This document shows, in pieces, positions 1 through 25,668 of a stretch of DNA of 64,000 nucleotides (position 1 is the first letter of the stretch; each line of letters begins with the position of its first letter). The DNA lies in contig NC_061786.1 in assembly GCF_022458985.1 (NCBI RefSeq), positions 7,096,001 through 7,160,000 of the forward strand. The letters are read 5' to 3'. The translations under genes and the position numbers were made by a program. A model generated the notes under the pieces. The model ran no database searches. It was not told where the DNA came from and saw nothing but the letters and a program-made list of their open reading frames with translations. The DNA comes from Mugil cephalus. Taxonomy: Eukaryota > Chordata > Actinopteri > Mugiliformes > Mugilidae.

Positions 1-698
1 AAACAGATATGAGATGATAGTGGGTTAGTTTCTCAAGTGTTTCTAGTTAGATTTAACAGATTTCATATCCAGATCCGGGCTTGCATTCCCTTTTTCTGAT
101 ACTACAGATTCAGCCAGGTAGAACTGTCTGCTGGTTCATGACCGGGGCCTCGAGAGGGCCCTCACTGATACATGCTTGGCTGTATCGAGATCCCCCTAGA
201 CGACACAGTGAATGTTGCCCCAGAAAAGGTAAAGGTCACTCTTTAGAATATAAAGATTCCAACTATAAAGAACAGCGGCAGCATGACGTAAGCACAGACA
301 TGCCAGGTCCAGTGAACTTCGTCTGGGTGGCGGGCATGCCTGGGGGACGGTGTGATTGCGAGGACAGATACCCAGCATTGTCTGCGACAATAAAAAGCAC
401 GCAACAGGGCCGCCATCCGGACCCACGCCTCACCATAGAAACATGCTATTCTCAGAGGAAGACATTAAGCGCGAATTCAAGCTGTGAGCAGCACATTCTG
501 AAGTTAAAGGAAAACAAATGAAAGCTAAGCAACAGGGATATCCTGAATCTCGACCCCTACATTCTGCTTCCCTGACATTTTCCTGTCATTTGTGTTTTGG
601 CCGATCGTCGGAAAGGGTTGTCTGTGCAACTTATGCGTAGGAGTTTACGTTCCGAAACAATGGAAACAACCATATATGGAGGTTGACGTGTCACTTAC
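1..698. other. Intron 3 of the mtmr9-type gene (partial)
   Basis: Non-coding as far as can be judged. It lies downstream (minus strand) of mtmr9 exon 3, and no further myotubularin exon could be matched in it, so exon 4 lies left of the window. The only curiosity is an overlapping pair of open frames. One is a 57-codon minus-strand frame at 243-416 with a hydrophobic C-terminal end. The other is a longer plus-strand frame at 81-521. Neither resembles a protein I know. Confidence 0.6.
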
Positions 699-2013
699 GA
701 GCTGCTTCATTTGGCTGTAGTGCATTTCAGGTGATGACAGGCCCCAGTGGCTCTGCAGGCTGAGGTCAGCAGGTCTGTAAAAGAAGGGATACATCTTCGG
801 CACGTGGTCCAGACAGGACAGGGTCTATAGGATCACATCAGAGAACATTTGCAAAATACAGCAAAATAATACAGACGTTCGAGTTCCTGCGCGTTTCTCT
901 GTATCTGTCGTGTTGTTAATTTCAAATACCTCGATGGAGTGTGAAATATTGAGACACTGCTCCATGCCTGGGATGTCAAGCTGGATAACACGCAGATCTT
1001 TGCACTTGATGGTAATGGTCCCTGATGATCCAGACATCCTACACAAGTACACATTCCACGGTGATTCATGCACTGAACTACGAAAACAATAGCTCCATGC
1101 CCACCTCCCCTCCCCATCCCACCCCACCCCTCGAAGCCCCTAGCAGAGCAGGAGGCTTGACTGGCAGCAGAAAAGGAAGGCGAGGAAGGGTTCGTCTGGC
1201 TGACAAATGAATGAGCAACACCTAACACCTATAGTTAGCGCTGCTGGGTCAAGTGTTTGTAGTAATGCGTTCACAAAGCTGTGAAAAAAACTGTTAGAAG
1301 CAAGCCGCACAAAATTTGTGCATGTGTAGACAAAAAAACAACCAAAAAAAGAGAGCGAGTGTCATCTTGTTTGCAAATTTCCCTCTTCAGCGCTGTGGGC
1401 AACAAGAGCAGCACACAGCAGACACATGGCAACACCGAGGATGTCCAACCTTTTACCGGGGCCTGCACTAGAGAAGAAGCTGGCCGAAAGGTTTTCCACA
1501 CTGGTTAAAAAGATTCAAGGAGGTTCATTAGACATTGGAGCATTCACAGTTGAGACAGTGTGGATTAGTATGATTATTGGTTTGGTGGAGTCATCAATTA
1601 CAATCGTCATAATGGCTGAATAAACCCACAATTAAATCCCCACATAATTTTGTCTGTTTCTTGAATTGTTGAATCACATGCCGTTTTGATTTTGACCTTC
1701 TGGAAACACATGGTGCCAAGTTATTCGAGCGTGTACTCGTTTACTTCACGATAACTCACTAACTGCTTGACAGGATGTATATTTTCCACTAATGGCCTGT
1801 CACTTTAACCTCCTCCCGCCTCCCTCACCTCTTCTCGATGGCATCGATGTTTTTGAGGAGCAGTAAAACCTGTCGGGAGGTGCCCTCCTCCCTCTCCGAG
1901 AAGAGCAGGTGGTGGCCGGTGATGCACAAGGTGCCTCTGCTCGGCGGGTGGAGCGGTTGCCGGAGCACTACATCCTCCACGTTGGCCGTCTTGATGTGAT
2001 CAGAAAACTCCAT
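699..2013 (-). CDS. mtmr9: Myotubularin-related protein 9-type, exons 1-3 (5' part of gene)
   Basis: Minus-strand gene leaving the window on the left. Coding exons are 1829-2013 (start codon 2011-2013), 930-1038 and 699-824, all with GT-AG borders and matching phases. The start fits human MTMR9, which begins MEFAELIKT (here MEFSDHIKT). Exon 1 gives the first half of the PH-GRAM domain, including GTLCITGHHLLFS and NIDAIEKR. Exon 2 gives TITIKCKDLRVIQLDIPGM. Exon 3 gives MYPFFYRP, the start of the phosphatase-like region. MTMR9 is a catalytically dead myotubularin that partners active MTMR6/MTMR8 phosphoinositide 3-phosphatases on endomembranes. By position next to fam167b-lck it may be the paralogue corresponding to human MTMR9LP rather than to MTMR9 itself. 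The catalytic-site exon is not in view, so the dead-phosphatase status cannot be confirmed here. Confidence 0.9.
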
Positions 2014-3833
2014 CAGCCCACCTCCAAACAGCGAGGCTCCTCGCTGCCCAAACTTTAACTGAAGTGGCCTGGCACTTGCGCAGCAAATCACTTCCTCGAC
2101 TGACTTCTTCAGAAGAAAATGAAAGCAAGCTTCCTCCTCTCACACAGCTGGTTGGGCAGGACAGCTGCCGCGCTCTGTTTGTCTGACGATAAGGCGTCTA
2201 TAAATAGAATAAGTTTCACATTTTCCTGAACGCTGCCGTCCTCTTATGTGGCAACACCTTTTCACGCACAGGTTGCTGAACAACTGAAGGCTGCCATGGA
2301 AATGGAAAATGTGGGGCTTGGGGCGACAAAAGACGGAAGTGCACGTTTCCTGAGACACAGAAATAGTGAGATGTGTCAGAAAGTGTACTGGTGGCCTCAA
2401 TGTTCAGTCTAAGGGGGGGAGAGAGAAACGGCAGTGATGCGCTTGCAATAACGTAAATGACCACTGGGTGGCAGCACGCTCAAACATAGAAAGCGATATA
2501 AATTACATTCTCATTTATGGGATGCATACATGGCTTTTACAGTGGTGCAAGTGTTTCAGTCTTTTACTTACAACATATACACAAATTTGCCATAACATTA
2601 GGCACACTAATGAATACCTAATTCATTCTAATATAATAGCCGTGGTGATTCAACTGGATGATCATTTAGGAGGATGTAGGATGTACTTACGTGCTTATGT
2701 TATTTAGTTTAGCACATGACTAGAGATGAGATTTTCAAAAAATAAGTGTCGGTAACACAATACAATTCAATAGTAGCTACTACAAACTACGGCCTCCGAA
2801 ATGAAAACACAGCTTCCTCGGGTATTTGAAATAGATGCTAAATAATAACATTCCTTAAGCTGAGATTTAGCGCATTATTGTTACTTTAGAATCCATTCTT
2901 TTTCACTAATGTACCTAATGAACTGGTAAGTGAGTGTATATGTAGACTGTGCTAGTATCACTGGCGCACTAGGGTGTAGTTTAGTTCTGCAGCTGGTTGA
3001 GCTGTGGCTACATATCGGGCAGATAAGATAAGAATTTTATCTTTAGTATGGTGACAAATAATATGTAGCATATCATATACACTATAAGGATGTGATTATG
3101 ATAGTTAATTGAAAAAGTAGAGTGTAGTTACAATTTTTCCCGCTAAACTACAGAGTAAAATGCAGCGCTGGAATGCGACCCAGCGCATTTTCTGCAATTT
3201 CTGCTGTACAGTATAATTTTGAGGTTTTTGCCTTTACCTCATGTGAATTTTTCCATTACGTGCAACTTCATAATTCACTGGAACATGTCACATTTACTCC
3301 ACCACTAACTGATCAGTTAGTGATTTTGCTGAGTGAAGGGTTTACAGACAAAGATACAGGCCGGGGTTATAAAAATAGATATGGGTTTACATACAAGTAT
3401 TCAGGAACTAAAAAAAAAAAAGAAAGAAAGAAAAGAAAACTGTTTCTCACAATAATGCACAAGTAATGTTACCCGGTGTGTATCATCGAGATTGGGAGTG
3501 TGGCCTATGAATGCCTATTTGTTCTTAATTCACCGTTTGCCATAGAGTTGGGCACATTCCTCTTTTTATTTCTATTTATACACACCAGTTATATGTTTGG
3601 AAAAGGTTGCTCAATAAAGTTTTGAGTGGAGTTTATCTATTAAAAAATAAGTCACGTTGTTACTTTAGTCGCGCGAAGTGCATTCCTATTGTAGTTTAGT
3701 TTTTAGATTAGCACATGTAGTGGAAACACTCTTAACTCCTACAAAGTATGAATTCACATTTGTGAAACTTTGCTGCAAGCTCTTGGGGAAGTTATGATAT
3801 CTGACTTCCTCTATGGGGAAGGAAAAAAAGGCT
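2014..3833. other. Intergenic region between divergent mtmr9 and fam167b
   Basis: About 1.8 kb separates the start of mtmr9 (minus) from the fam167b promoter (plus), so both 5' control regions should lie here. The only recognisable unit is a short inverted-repeat transposon relic at 2586-2930. The remainder is AT-rich. An AATAAA near 3612 on the plus strand has no coding region in front of it and is probably chance. Confidence 0.6.
2586..2930. mobile_element. Short TIR element (MITE-like DNA transposon relic), copy A
   Basis: The ends at 2586-2613 and 2903-2930 are imperfect inverted repeats, with about 20 of 28 positions matching. Their core reads CATTAGG.ACA.TA.TGA in the same orientation from both ends. 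The 345-bp interior has no reading frame. The termini match those of a second copy in hdac1 intron 1 (25777-26514), so the two belong to one family. The core CATTAGGTACAC resembles the ends of teleost Tc1-like elements. The many end mismatches imply an old insertion. Confidence 0.6.
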
Positions 3834-3840
3834 TATAAAA
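3834..3840 (+). promoter_or_regulatory. TATA box of fam167b
   Basis: TATAAAA lies 190 bp before the fam167b start codon used here. Transcription would be expected to begin about 30 bp downstream, near 3864. That would leave a 5' leader of roughly 160 nt containing a (CTG)7 run immediately before the start codon. Confidence 0.5.
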
Positions 3841-3843
3841 TGA

Positions 3844-4982
<1,139 letters not shown>

Positions 4983-7900
4983 AACAAAAAAACAAACACA
5001 TCAACACAACCCTCATTCGTGCCACTGAGGATGTGCTCCCGGCGCCTCCTCCGGGTTTGCGTAGCCATGCTATTAAGGTGATTTCCTCTTGTGCGGCCAG
5101 AGTGGAGAGCGGTTTCCAGCAACCGGTGCCAAAGGTGAAAATGAAAATGATTGCTTAGATGTGTGCTTTGGCCTGACATGTATGAGGAAGCCTCTGTGTG
5201 CAGACCTGTAGGAGCACACACCTTAATTGAGCCTGTGCTACTCTGCTGTTGACTGATCTTTTTACAGTGGCGTATGAGTCACAGCGGACAGATGAAGTCT
5301 GAGAGCTAGACTGAAATTAAAGTACAATGAGTAATGTGTTACAACCAGAATCCGCTTTAATGGCCAAGTATGTGTGCACATACAAGGAAGTTGACTCCAG
5401 TCACTTTGCTTCCTTGTACAAAAAACACAGAGCTTAAATATAAAAATAAAGCATAACGGATAAAACAGTACAGCATAAATTAGACTTAAGGAAATACATT
5501 GAAAAATAAAAGCTGTCTCATACTGGGAATTTGGTTTAGAGCAAAAACAAAAAGAGGAGGTTATCAGTTTTCACTTTACTGAAACACCAGAGCTTTGGGT
5601 AACTCCACAGTCCTGTAATACTTCAGACAGGTCGGTTCATTTTGCGTCATTGGTTACAACATTCCAGACGAGGACTTTATTGCCAAAACTGATAGGAGTC
5701 TTTTTAACACAGACAGAAATAACAGAATAACTCACTCATAAAGCTCATAAATCATTTATTACAAGGCTCAGGTGAAACGCAACAAAGAAATCATGAAACA
5801 ATGGAGTAAAAAGTAAAATACAGGCTAACCCATGGATAAAACACTAAAACATTTTTTATGAAGGAAAGTGCTGCAAAATTTGAGAAAAAATTTGAAAAAA
5901 AAAAGATTTTTTTTTTTTTTTAAAAAAGAGACAACTTTAAACACAGTTTGACTGAATTAAACGCTAAAGATTTTAAGGGAGAATTTATGAACAGGCAGTG
6001 TCTGAGCCAGCCCATTGATTTAGATCAAGCCATTTGAGTGCATTAAAAACAAACACCTCGTTGCACCATTAGTTAACCCTACAGTTTAGCTGACTTTTTC
6101 TTGCAGACACACCAGACCTCTAAACTGAAAGAAAAAGACCATTGTTTGGCTGAACTGGTCACATGCAGTGATCTGGGGCCACGAGTGGTCACGGTGAGGT
6201 CACGTCCCAAAGCGTTTGGGAACCGCTGCTTTGCTCAAATCCAAAAGTCTGAAGGCAGTGCAATTTGGTCAGCTTAAGAAAATGTTCAGCGACGCTTTGC
6301 AGTGGTCTCCTTTCACACGGCAGCGATCTTCATCTACTGAAGCCTTGATCTGGCTCGTTTCCTCACAGGAAGCGGGAGGTCGCACTCCTGCATTTTTACA
6401 CCTCTTCTTCGCAAACCAAAAATATCTCTGTAGCCTCACTGCCGGGGGGATGGGACCCAGGGGACTGCGTCTGATGCATTTTGTTTTCCATTACAAAGTC
6501 CAGATGCTGCAGACCACTGTGTAGGCTATGTATGGCTGGACAGTGACCAAGTGTGTTTAGTTGCTCACTGGACTATTTAGGGCTGGTTAAATGATATGTT
6601 GTTAACACATTTTGTTGAGTAATATTTTTACATTGGTTCTATAAATGTATGATTTTTTTTATCATTCTGTGCAGAAAAGTCATGAATGTAAAGGCATTTG
6701 AAAATAAACTCATCATTTTGTATATAATTTTGTCTTTTGCACATATTAAACGTGTTTAAAAGACGCTGTTTCGTGCGCGTCGGTTGTGAATTACATTGTT
6801 TTAGCGTATATATACATATATACAAAGACATTCAAAAGTCTGATTATCGCATGATTTGAAAGTATACTTCAGGTTAGTTGCGTGTCTGTCTGTGCAATCT
6901 AGGTCCTATTTCATGACATGGCTCCACCACATCCATACCATCACATAACCCCGGCCACCCTAGAGCCACCAGTGCACAATGGAGTCTTCATTCATTCCTT
7001 CCACGAGACATTCGTGAGCTGGTGTAACATGCAGACATATGAATGGGGCCCTAGAGGGATGCGCAGAGCCACAGACATTGTTGTGCCAAATTGGTCGAAC
7101 AAGAAACCAAATATGTCTTGACAGAGTGTGGTCACTGTGTGAAATGAGAGCACAACTGGCACTGCTGTAATGATCATAATGTGGCATACTTAAGGAACAT
7201 ATGATCTCATGTGTGACATGAGACCGTCAAGAATAGGGCACAGGGAAACGCACGGGGGCCTGAGTACTTCACCTCGGGGCTGTGTTGTTTGCTTTTTCTT
7301 TCCTTTTTTAAAGAAAGCGCTGCAGACCGCCATTTCTCATGCCATTCGGCTCTGCCCTGCAGATGCTTTCCCCTGACCTTTTCCCCAGTGTCACACCGCA
7401 CGCTAACGCACGAGCAGAAGCTGATATTACAAGTGTGAGTGAAGCGCGCGCATCGACCTATTCATCGTCACGTACATGAGTAAGCATTCGCAGCGAAACA
7501 AAAGCCTCGCTCGCAGCGCCCGAAAGAGGCCACCACCTGCACCGTGAAGCGGGAGGTTGGAGGAGGGTTGGAAAAACTTGTCTGCATATTGATAGCATCT
7601 CAGTGCGATTGCGTAACAGAATGTGATTTCCAACCGCATTTGGAAGTAGTGACAGCTGTGGTCGGGGGGGAAAACAGGAATACCCTTAAAGCCTCGTAAA
7701 GGCCCTCCGAATGCTGCGGGGATGGCAGAGCGCTTCGATTTTGACTCCAGTGAACGCGTCTTCTCATTTCTTACAGCGAAATCGGGCTGCTAAAAGGCTG
7801 CTTATCATGTATCACAATCGAAATGTCGAAAAGCGAAAGCACTTATTTTACAGTGTATGTTTTAACGGAAAAAAAACACGCTCACACACAAAAAAAACCC

Positions 7901-8860
7901 CGTGAACTAAGGTGGTTTCATCACAAGAGACTCTTAATCTATGCTGTGGCAGTCTTCTGAGTACATATTTCTGTGCACTTCCTGTAATGTTTGGACTGAC
8001 TTCCTGCTAGTGCATGCTCTGTAGCAGCAGCCGTTCACCACAAAGAAAAGATGCGGTCCACCAGCTAGAGCTGTCTGAAACGGAGAAGAAGCGAAGGCGC
8101 AGAGTTGGAGATCGCTCGCAGCCTAAAAAATCTGGTGCCTTCGCATGTCTCCTCGGGGCTCAGACGTGACACACCAAGAAAACACCATGTAAAATTACGA
8201 CTTGCCTGAGACAGTCGTCTGATAGTAGACCGTAGTCTGACAACGTTTTTGAATAAATTGCCATGATTGTTTAGCTGAGCAAACTGAGGTCAGAGCCTAT
8301 TTTTAAACGACTTGCTGGCCACAGGCAGAAAAGACACAAACCACATGCTTGATTGTTGTTGTGATGCTGAAACCACTACACAGGAAACACAACTGGTCCA
8401 AGAGTGGCCGAATGGTCTCTTATGTGGCATTAATCTCAATATTGGAATTAGAATGTACGTGATATAACTTAGAAATGTCACGTAACCCTGGAGCAACACC
8501 TCAGCCTCACTCTCTGTAAAGGCCGCATGTAACAGAAAACACACACACAAAAAAAAAAAAATACACAAAAATATAGAAATAGAAGCCCCCCATCAGCCCC
8601 CCGCCTCCCCCCTTCTTCTTTCTTTTTTAAAACTGTATTGGAACATTTAAATCTTGTTTCCTACTTTGGGAAAGGTGTTGTCCTGACCCCTTTACCATGG
8701 AGCCTGTAACGTTCCCCCTCTGCTCTCTCAAACACTCACACACACAGCTGCATGGTGAGCACCTGTTAAAACCCTGCAGAGCAACCCTCAACCTTTCAAC
8801 GACAGGAAACTCTCTGGGTCGCTCTCCTCCACACGCAGAGACACCACATCAGCGCTGAGT
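4983..8860. other. fam167b 3' region and intergenic DNA before lck
   Basis: No gene recognised. The first few hundred bases are fam167b 3' UTR. A stretch near 5345-5430 with short inverted arms (ACAAGGAAG and CTTCCTTGT) looks like a dispersed fish repeat. Low-complexity A/T runs occur at 5890-5935. Open frames of 60-100 codons in this stretch show no family resemblance. Confidence 0.5.
5345..5430. repeat. Candidate interspersed repeat fragment
   Basis: The stretch reads like the common teleost repeat motif in which 'TTTAATGGCCAAGTATGTG' is followed by 'CACATACAAGGAA' and a TTGACT box. A local inverted pair brackets it. Recognition is from memory of fish repeats; the family cannot be named without a library search. 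Confidence 0.3.
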
Positions 8861-8861
8861 T

Positions 8862-9039
8862 AGTTATAACAGGAGAGGCGGATGATGACATCTTCACACA
8901 CGAGCTCCGGTGGCAAAAAACTCACGTCTTGCTGAACAACGGTTAAAGACAAGAGAGCGATTGATGAGGAACATTTCTATGGCGGCACCTGAAATCTGAC
9001 ATTACCAGACCCTCAGAGTGACATTACACATTTCACAAG
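8862..9039 (+). promoter_or_regulatory. Possible lck promoter and non-coding first exon
   Basis: The first lck coding exon starts with a splice acceptor at 11259-11260, so at least one untranslated exon must lie upstream. The best candidate donor is CACAAG followed by GTGAGT, with the exon ending at 9039. A weak TATA-like TTATAA lies near 8864. This is inference from splice consensus only; other upstream exons are possible. Confidence 0.3.
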
Positions 9040-9805
9040 GTGAGTTTCAAACTTGTGATTCTTCCACAATGTGTCAGTTTAGATTGTAGAGTTAAACTGT
9101 GACGAAGGCATTAGGGCGAAGTTATTGTGATGGCTCTGAGTAAATATGCCACACAAATTACGCTGTGATTATTTGGCTTTTGTGTGACGTTTATCATGTT
9201 CTAACAACTCAAATATGGAGATGACGAACCTCTGCGCTGAGAAATAAATGCCAGTTTACTGAATCTGTTGCTTGCTTCCGTTTGTGTTGTTGAACCTCCA
9301 GGCGAAAAGAACATTCAGAATACACTTGTATTGATACAGAATTACAAAGAAGATCGTACGAGAGCAATGGTAATAAAACAGCGTCTTGTCGAACCACATT
9401 TATTATTTAAATCGTTTGTGTACATGTCTGTACATTTATTTGGGAGATAATGTGAGTAATGACGACTGGATGTCAAAAAAAAGGAGGTCTAACGAGAAAC
9501 TGAACAGGCAGCTTCAGTTTTTTTATAGTAAAATTTGTCCTTTGTTTGCTGTTCACATAAAAATATATCTTATATGGTTTACATCTCCAAGCTTCACTGA
9601 CGCTGAGTGAATGCCTAAGGTCCATCTACTACACTGATAATCTAATCACAGTACACTACAAACAATAACACTCGACTGAGTCTGTTTAGAAAGGCCTTCA
9701 GCTACCAATTCATAAAAAAAAAAAGAGGGTAGCCCCTCAATGGAATAATGTTGACATCTATGACTCTCTGTATGTGGGCCAGAGAGAGTAGGAGTGTTGA
9801 TTACT

Positions 9806-9821
9806 CACACACACACACACA
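9806..9821. repeat. (CA)8 microsatellite
   Basis: Simple dinucleotide tract in the presumed 5' intron of lck. Confidence 0.8.
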
Positions 9822-11265
9822 TAAAAAAGAATCATACCCCGGTGATCCCCTTGTGATTTGTTTCTTGGGTTTGTTTTTGCCGGGTCAAGACATTCTGGAT
9901 ATTTCTCACGGCTCTGGGCCTTTGGGACAGACGGCTGCTGTGATTAGCACACTGACCCCGTTCCCCAGGAGCATCCAGCCGCAGCCAAGGGAGCTTGAGA
10001 AAGGTTGTTAGTACAGTCCATTAGTATAAAACACAATGCAGAACACGTGCAGACGCTGGTTGTACGGGATTAACACCGGCACGGTTTCGCAGAGCCCGTT
10101 ATTTAAGTCTGAATCAGAATTAGAGCATGTAGAGGCATGAGACTTGCAGAACTGGACGTCGTCCTGAAACGTCCTGATGTGATTTTGTTTGACTACAGTG
10201 TGTCCATGTGTTTAAAGAGAGCGTCACGCATTAGACGCCTATTCTTGACTCTGATTCACCACTGATCCTCCATTTTGAGGCAAGGCCCTGAAGCACATCC
10301 GACCGAAGCACTTTTCGGAAATGAAAACATTTCATGTTGCCTGTTCGTCTGACTTCTACTTACAAACTTCAAAATTCAGCGCTTTTTTCTTCTTTTTTTC
10401 GGTAACTTACGACAAAATCTATCTGAACGTGTAAACAAATCCAAAGAACGATCTGTGAAATCCACCATTAGAGAGCACCATGGATGCCCAAGAGTATTAT
10501 CAATGGTAGAAGAACATTTATTCAAGCACTAAGTTGAGGCACTTGAGGTACAACTTTCAACTTCTCTACTACGTTTCAAGGCAAATATTGTACCTTTTAC
10601 TCCCTACGTTTGCCTGACACTTGATTTTTTTCAACTCGTTTCAGTTAAACAGATGTATCTCCGAATTTTATACCGGACCTATGCCATTAGTACATATTTG
10701 TAGTTTTTTTTGGTACTTTTTGTACATATTTTTGTATGTACAACTTATCTTCCTTGTTGTGGCTTTCACTGTTGAGTCTGAGAGAAATGTAATTTCAATC
10801 CTATGTGTGTCCTGTACACTTAACACTGACTGTTTGTGATAAAGCGAGATAAAGAACATATAAGCTATAAAATTTTTTTTAAAAAAAACATAATATGAAA
10901 TGTCACAAGGTTGAAAAAAAGTTCATGTTTATGAGCTAATATGGTCTCGGAAGGCAGCAATGCTACAAACATGACATGATGTTATAGATGGATGCAGATT
11001 AAACTACAAACCAGAATACGAATAAGTTTGCATCGGTTTAACCATCAGTAAAATTATCATATGTCATAGGAAAACACCCTGCTTTTAGTGTATTTTTTTC
11101 CCCCCTTTCTTAAGCAAGTTTTTAAATGCAGTACTTGCAAGTGTGGTATTTGTGTGGAACATTTTGACTAAAATTATCTAAATATGTCCTCCACCACTGA
11201 TTATTATGACCCCAAAAGACAATATGTCCTTAAAGAGCAACTTTATCTTTCAAATTCCAGAAACC

Positions 11266-23335
<12,070 letters not shown>

Positions 23336-23722
23336 CTGCAGTGGAGCAGAGAGACATACGATAAATATACTCAAACTAAATGCACGACCTGTGAAAGTTG
23401 ATGCTGGATTTTGATTTGTTCATTGCAGAATGCATGCATTTCTACTGATAGGGTACAAACAGGTAATTTCCAAATGAGAGTGATTTGTTTCTGAATCAAA
23501 CTAATACTGAAGTGACCGCTTAAATGTGTATGGAAGAGTGGAACCTGAACCACTGAACCAGAAACTTCTGGACCACGGCCAACAGCAGAGAGGAGAGTGA
23601 TCACCGTCGCTGCCTAAGTAAACTGCAGACTGTCTGACGTTGCTGAATAATCATTTGCTCTTCCGGTGCTCGTTATTAACATGTAAATACTGTCAACTGC
23701 TTCAGCTATTTCATCTATGTTT

Positions 23723-23728
23723 AATAAA
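23723..23728 (+). terminator. Poly(A) signal of lck
   Basis: AATAAA 388 bp after the lck stop codon, followed by a T-rich stretch. It fits a short 3' UTR ending near 23745. Confidence 0.6.
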
Positions 23729-23739
23729 TGTGTGTTACT

Positions 23740-24912
23740 TGTTTTACTTACAGCGAAAGGCTTGTTTGTGGTTGTTTCAGAAAAACACATAAAATGAACC
23801 ACCATCAGTGGGAATATTCTTTGATAGAAATACAAATATGTACGTGAACATACATGTTAGCGCCGGTTAAATCATAACTGAGGGTGCAATGTGCTCTCAT
23901 AACATATCAAAGCCGCTAAAAATATTCTATTTCCTACCATGCACACAGTCTTTCAATGGGATGCACTTCACTCAAGTACCATTTTGACTGAGTAGCTACT
24001 TCCATTCCACCATATACTTTCATTACACAATATTTATCTGACAGCCAGAATTACATTCTTACTCTCAGATTTTATTTATTTTTAGCCTTTATAATGTGTT
24101 AGAAAGCTGCCCACATCTTTTGTGTTAGAGGGTCAACACTGACGTATGACTTGATCCAGGCCAAAACTGTCAAAGAAGCACTATGTTTATCATCCAGTAT
24201 TGTTTTTCACCTCATATTATCTGGCCCAACAGCCCTTTTATTGAATACACCAGCTCATTTTCATCTAAAAAAAGTGTAAATAGAGCCAAATTTGATCCAC
24301 AGATCAAATTAAATATATATATTTGACCCATAACACCGTAGACGTCACTTGCTGGTTTTAGAGACTTTTACAACTTACAAAAAAATATAATCTCACGAAT
24401 GATGATGTATTGTCATATAAAACATGTAACAAATGCACAAAGGGAAAGAATGAGCTTTCCTGGCCAAACGCATCATAGAAACGCTGACTCAAAATCAGTG
24501 CGTGTTGTTGTGATTCAAAGTGATCGTACCATGATGAAAACTAAAATAATAGCAATGATAACAACAATAACAACAACAGCAGAGGCATCATTTTGCTGCA
24601 TGACGAGGTTCTCAGCTGCAGATTTTGTTTAGATTTAAGTTACCGTGTGAAAGCAGAGCGTGTACTTTCAGTTGAGTGTCTGTGATGTGGTATTGCTACC
24701 TTCAATCAAGTACGAGGTCTAAATATTCATTCCACCACTGCTGAGCAGGTAGTAATACTAAATCGTTAAAATAATTTATTCTTATTGTCGACTCCGACGG
24801 TCGCTAACATCGCGCCTCTGTCGCCCCCTGTCGTTGACCGTTAAAACTCCACCTCTCCGCCTCCTGTCGCTGTTGTCTCGCCTCCTGTGTGTGGTGTGTG
24901 CCAGCACGGAAA
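23740..24912. other. lck-hdac1 intergenic region with hdac1 promoter
   Basis: About 1.2 kb between same-strand genes. No coding sequence recognised. The last 130 bp become GC-richer with repeated TCTGTCGCC/TCCTGTCGC units, as expected of a TATA-less housekeeping promoter for hdac1. No TATA box was seen in that stretch. Confidence 0.5.
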
Positions 24913-25637
24913 ATGGCGCTTACTTCCCAAGGAACAAAGAAAAAAGTTTGCTACTACTACGATGGTGAGTACTCGCGCACCTTGCACCCCATACAGACCG
25001 CACACTGGCCAATGAAGCCCTCCACCGTGCACCGACGCAGGCTAACTTACGGTTAGTTTCACCTCCTGCTAATGTGGCACGCCAGGCTAACGCAGCTAGC
25101 TTGAGTCGCAGGCGGCTCTCATCATCTCAGCCTCAGATAATGTCCACGCAGGGTCTTAATTGTATTTGCTCACTTCCCCTAAATATTTCCGCCGTTGCAC
25201 TACAACATAGTTCGGTTTAATCCGGGCATTAGTACTTTATCCGGGGTTAATTGCCGTTACTAGCGTGCGAGCTAACAATGTGCATATGAGTACTTCATTG
25301 TCAGTAATTAGTTAACACGGAGCTCACGGTGCTGCCTTCAAGTGCCGCCGATAGTTCGTGGGGAAAATAGTTTTCTTTCTTCGATATAAATCACTTCTTT
25401 ACCAAAGCGCCGGTGCGTTTGTGTAGTGTATTTTTTCAGTATTTTGACTGGGATAGTTAGAAGTCCATAACACACACATGCATGGTAGGATAATGAAAAT
25501 TAATTGCACCAGTTTCTGGTCAGGCAAGTTTCTGATGGGTTTGCCCACAGATTTGTCTATATAAACCTCAACCTTCCCACCAGTCCCTTACAACTGAAGA
25601 TAAACACCTTCTCAAACAAACTCAACAAGTCCAGTTG

Positions 25638-25668
<31 letters not shown>

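Noticed and set aside
81-521. 146-codon plus-strand frame in the mtmr9 intron
   Set aside because: No recognisable protein, no splice-compatible neighbours, and inside the intron of a minus-strand gene.
3173-3466. 97-codon plus-strand frame upstream of fam167b, with AATAAA at 3612
   Set aside because: Ends in a lysine run created by an A-rich tract, has no homologue recognised, and no splice or promoter support.
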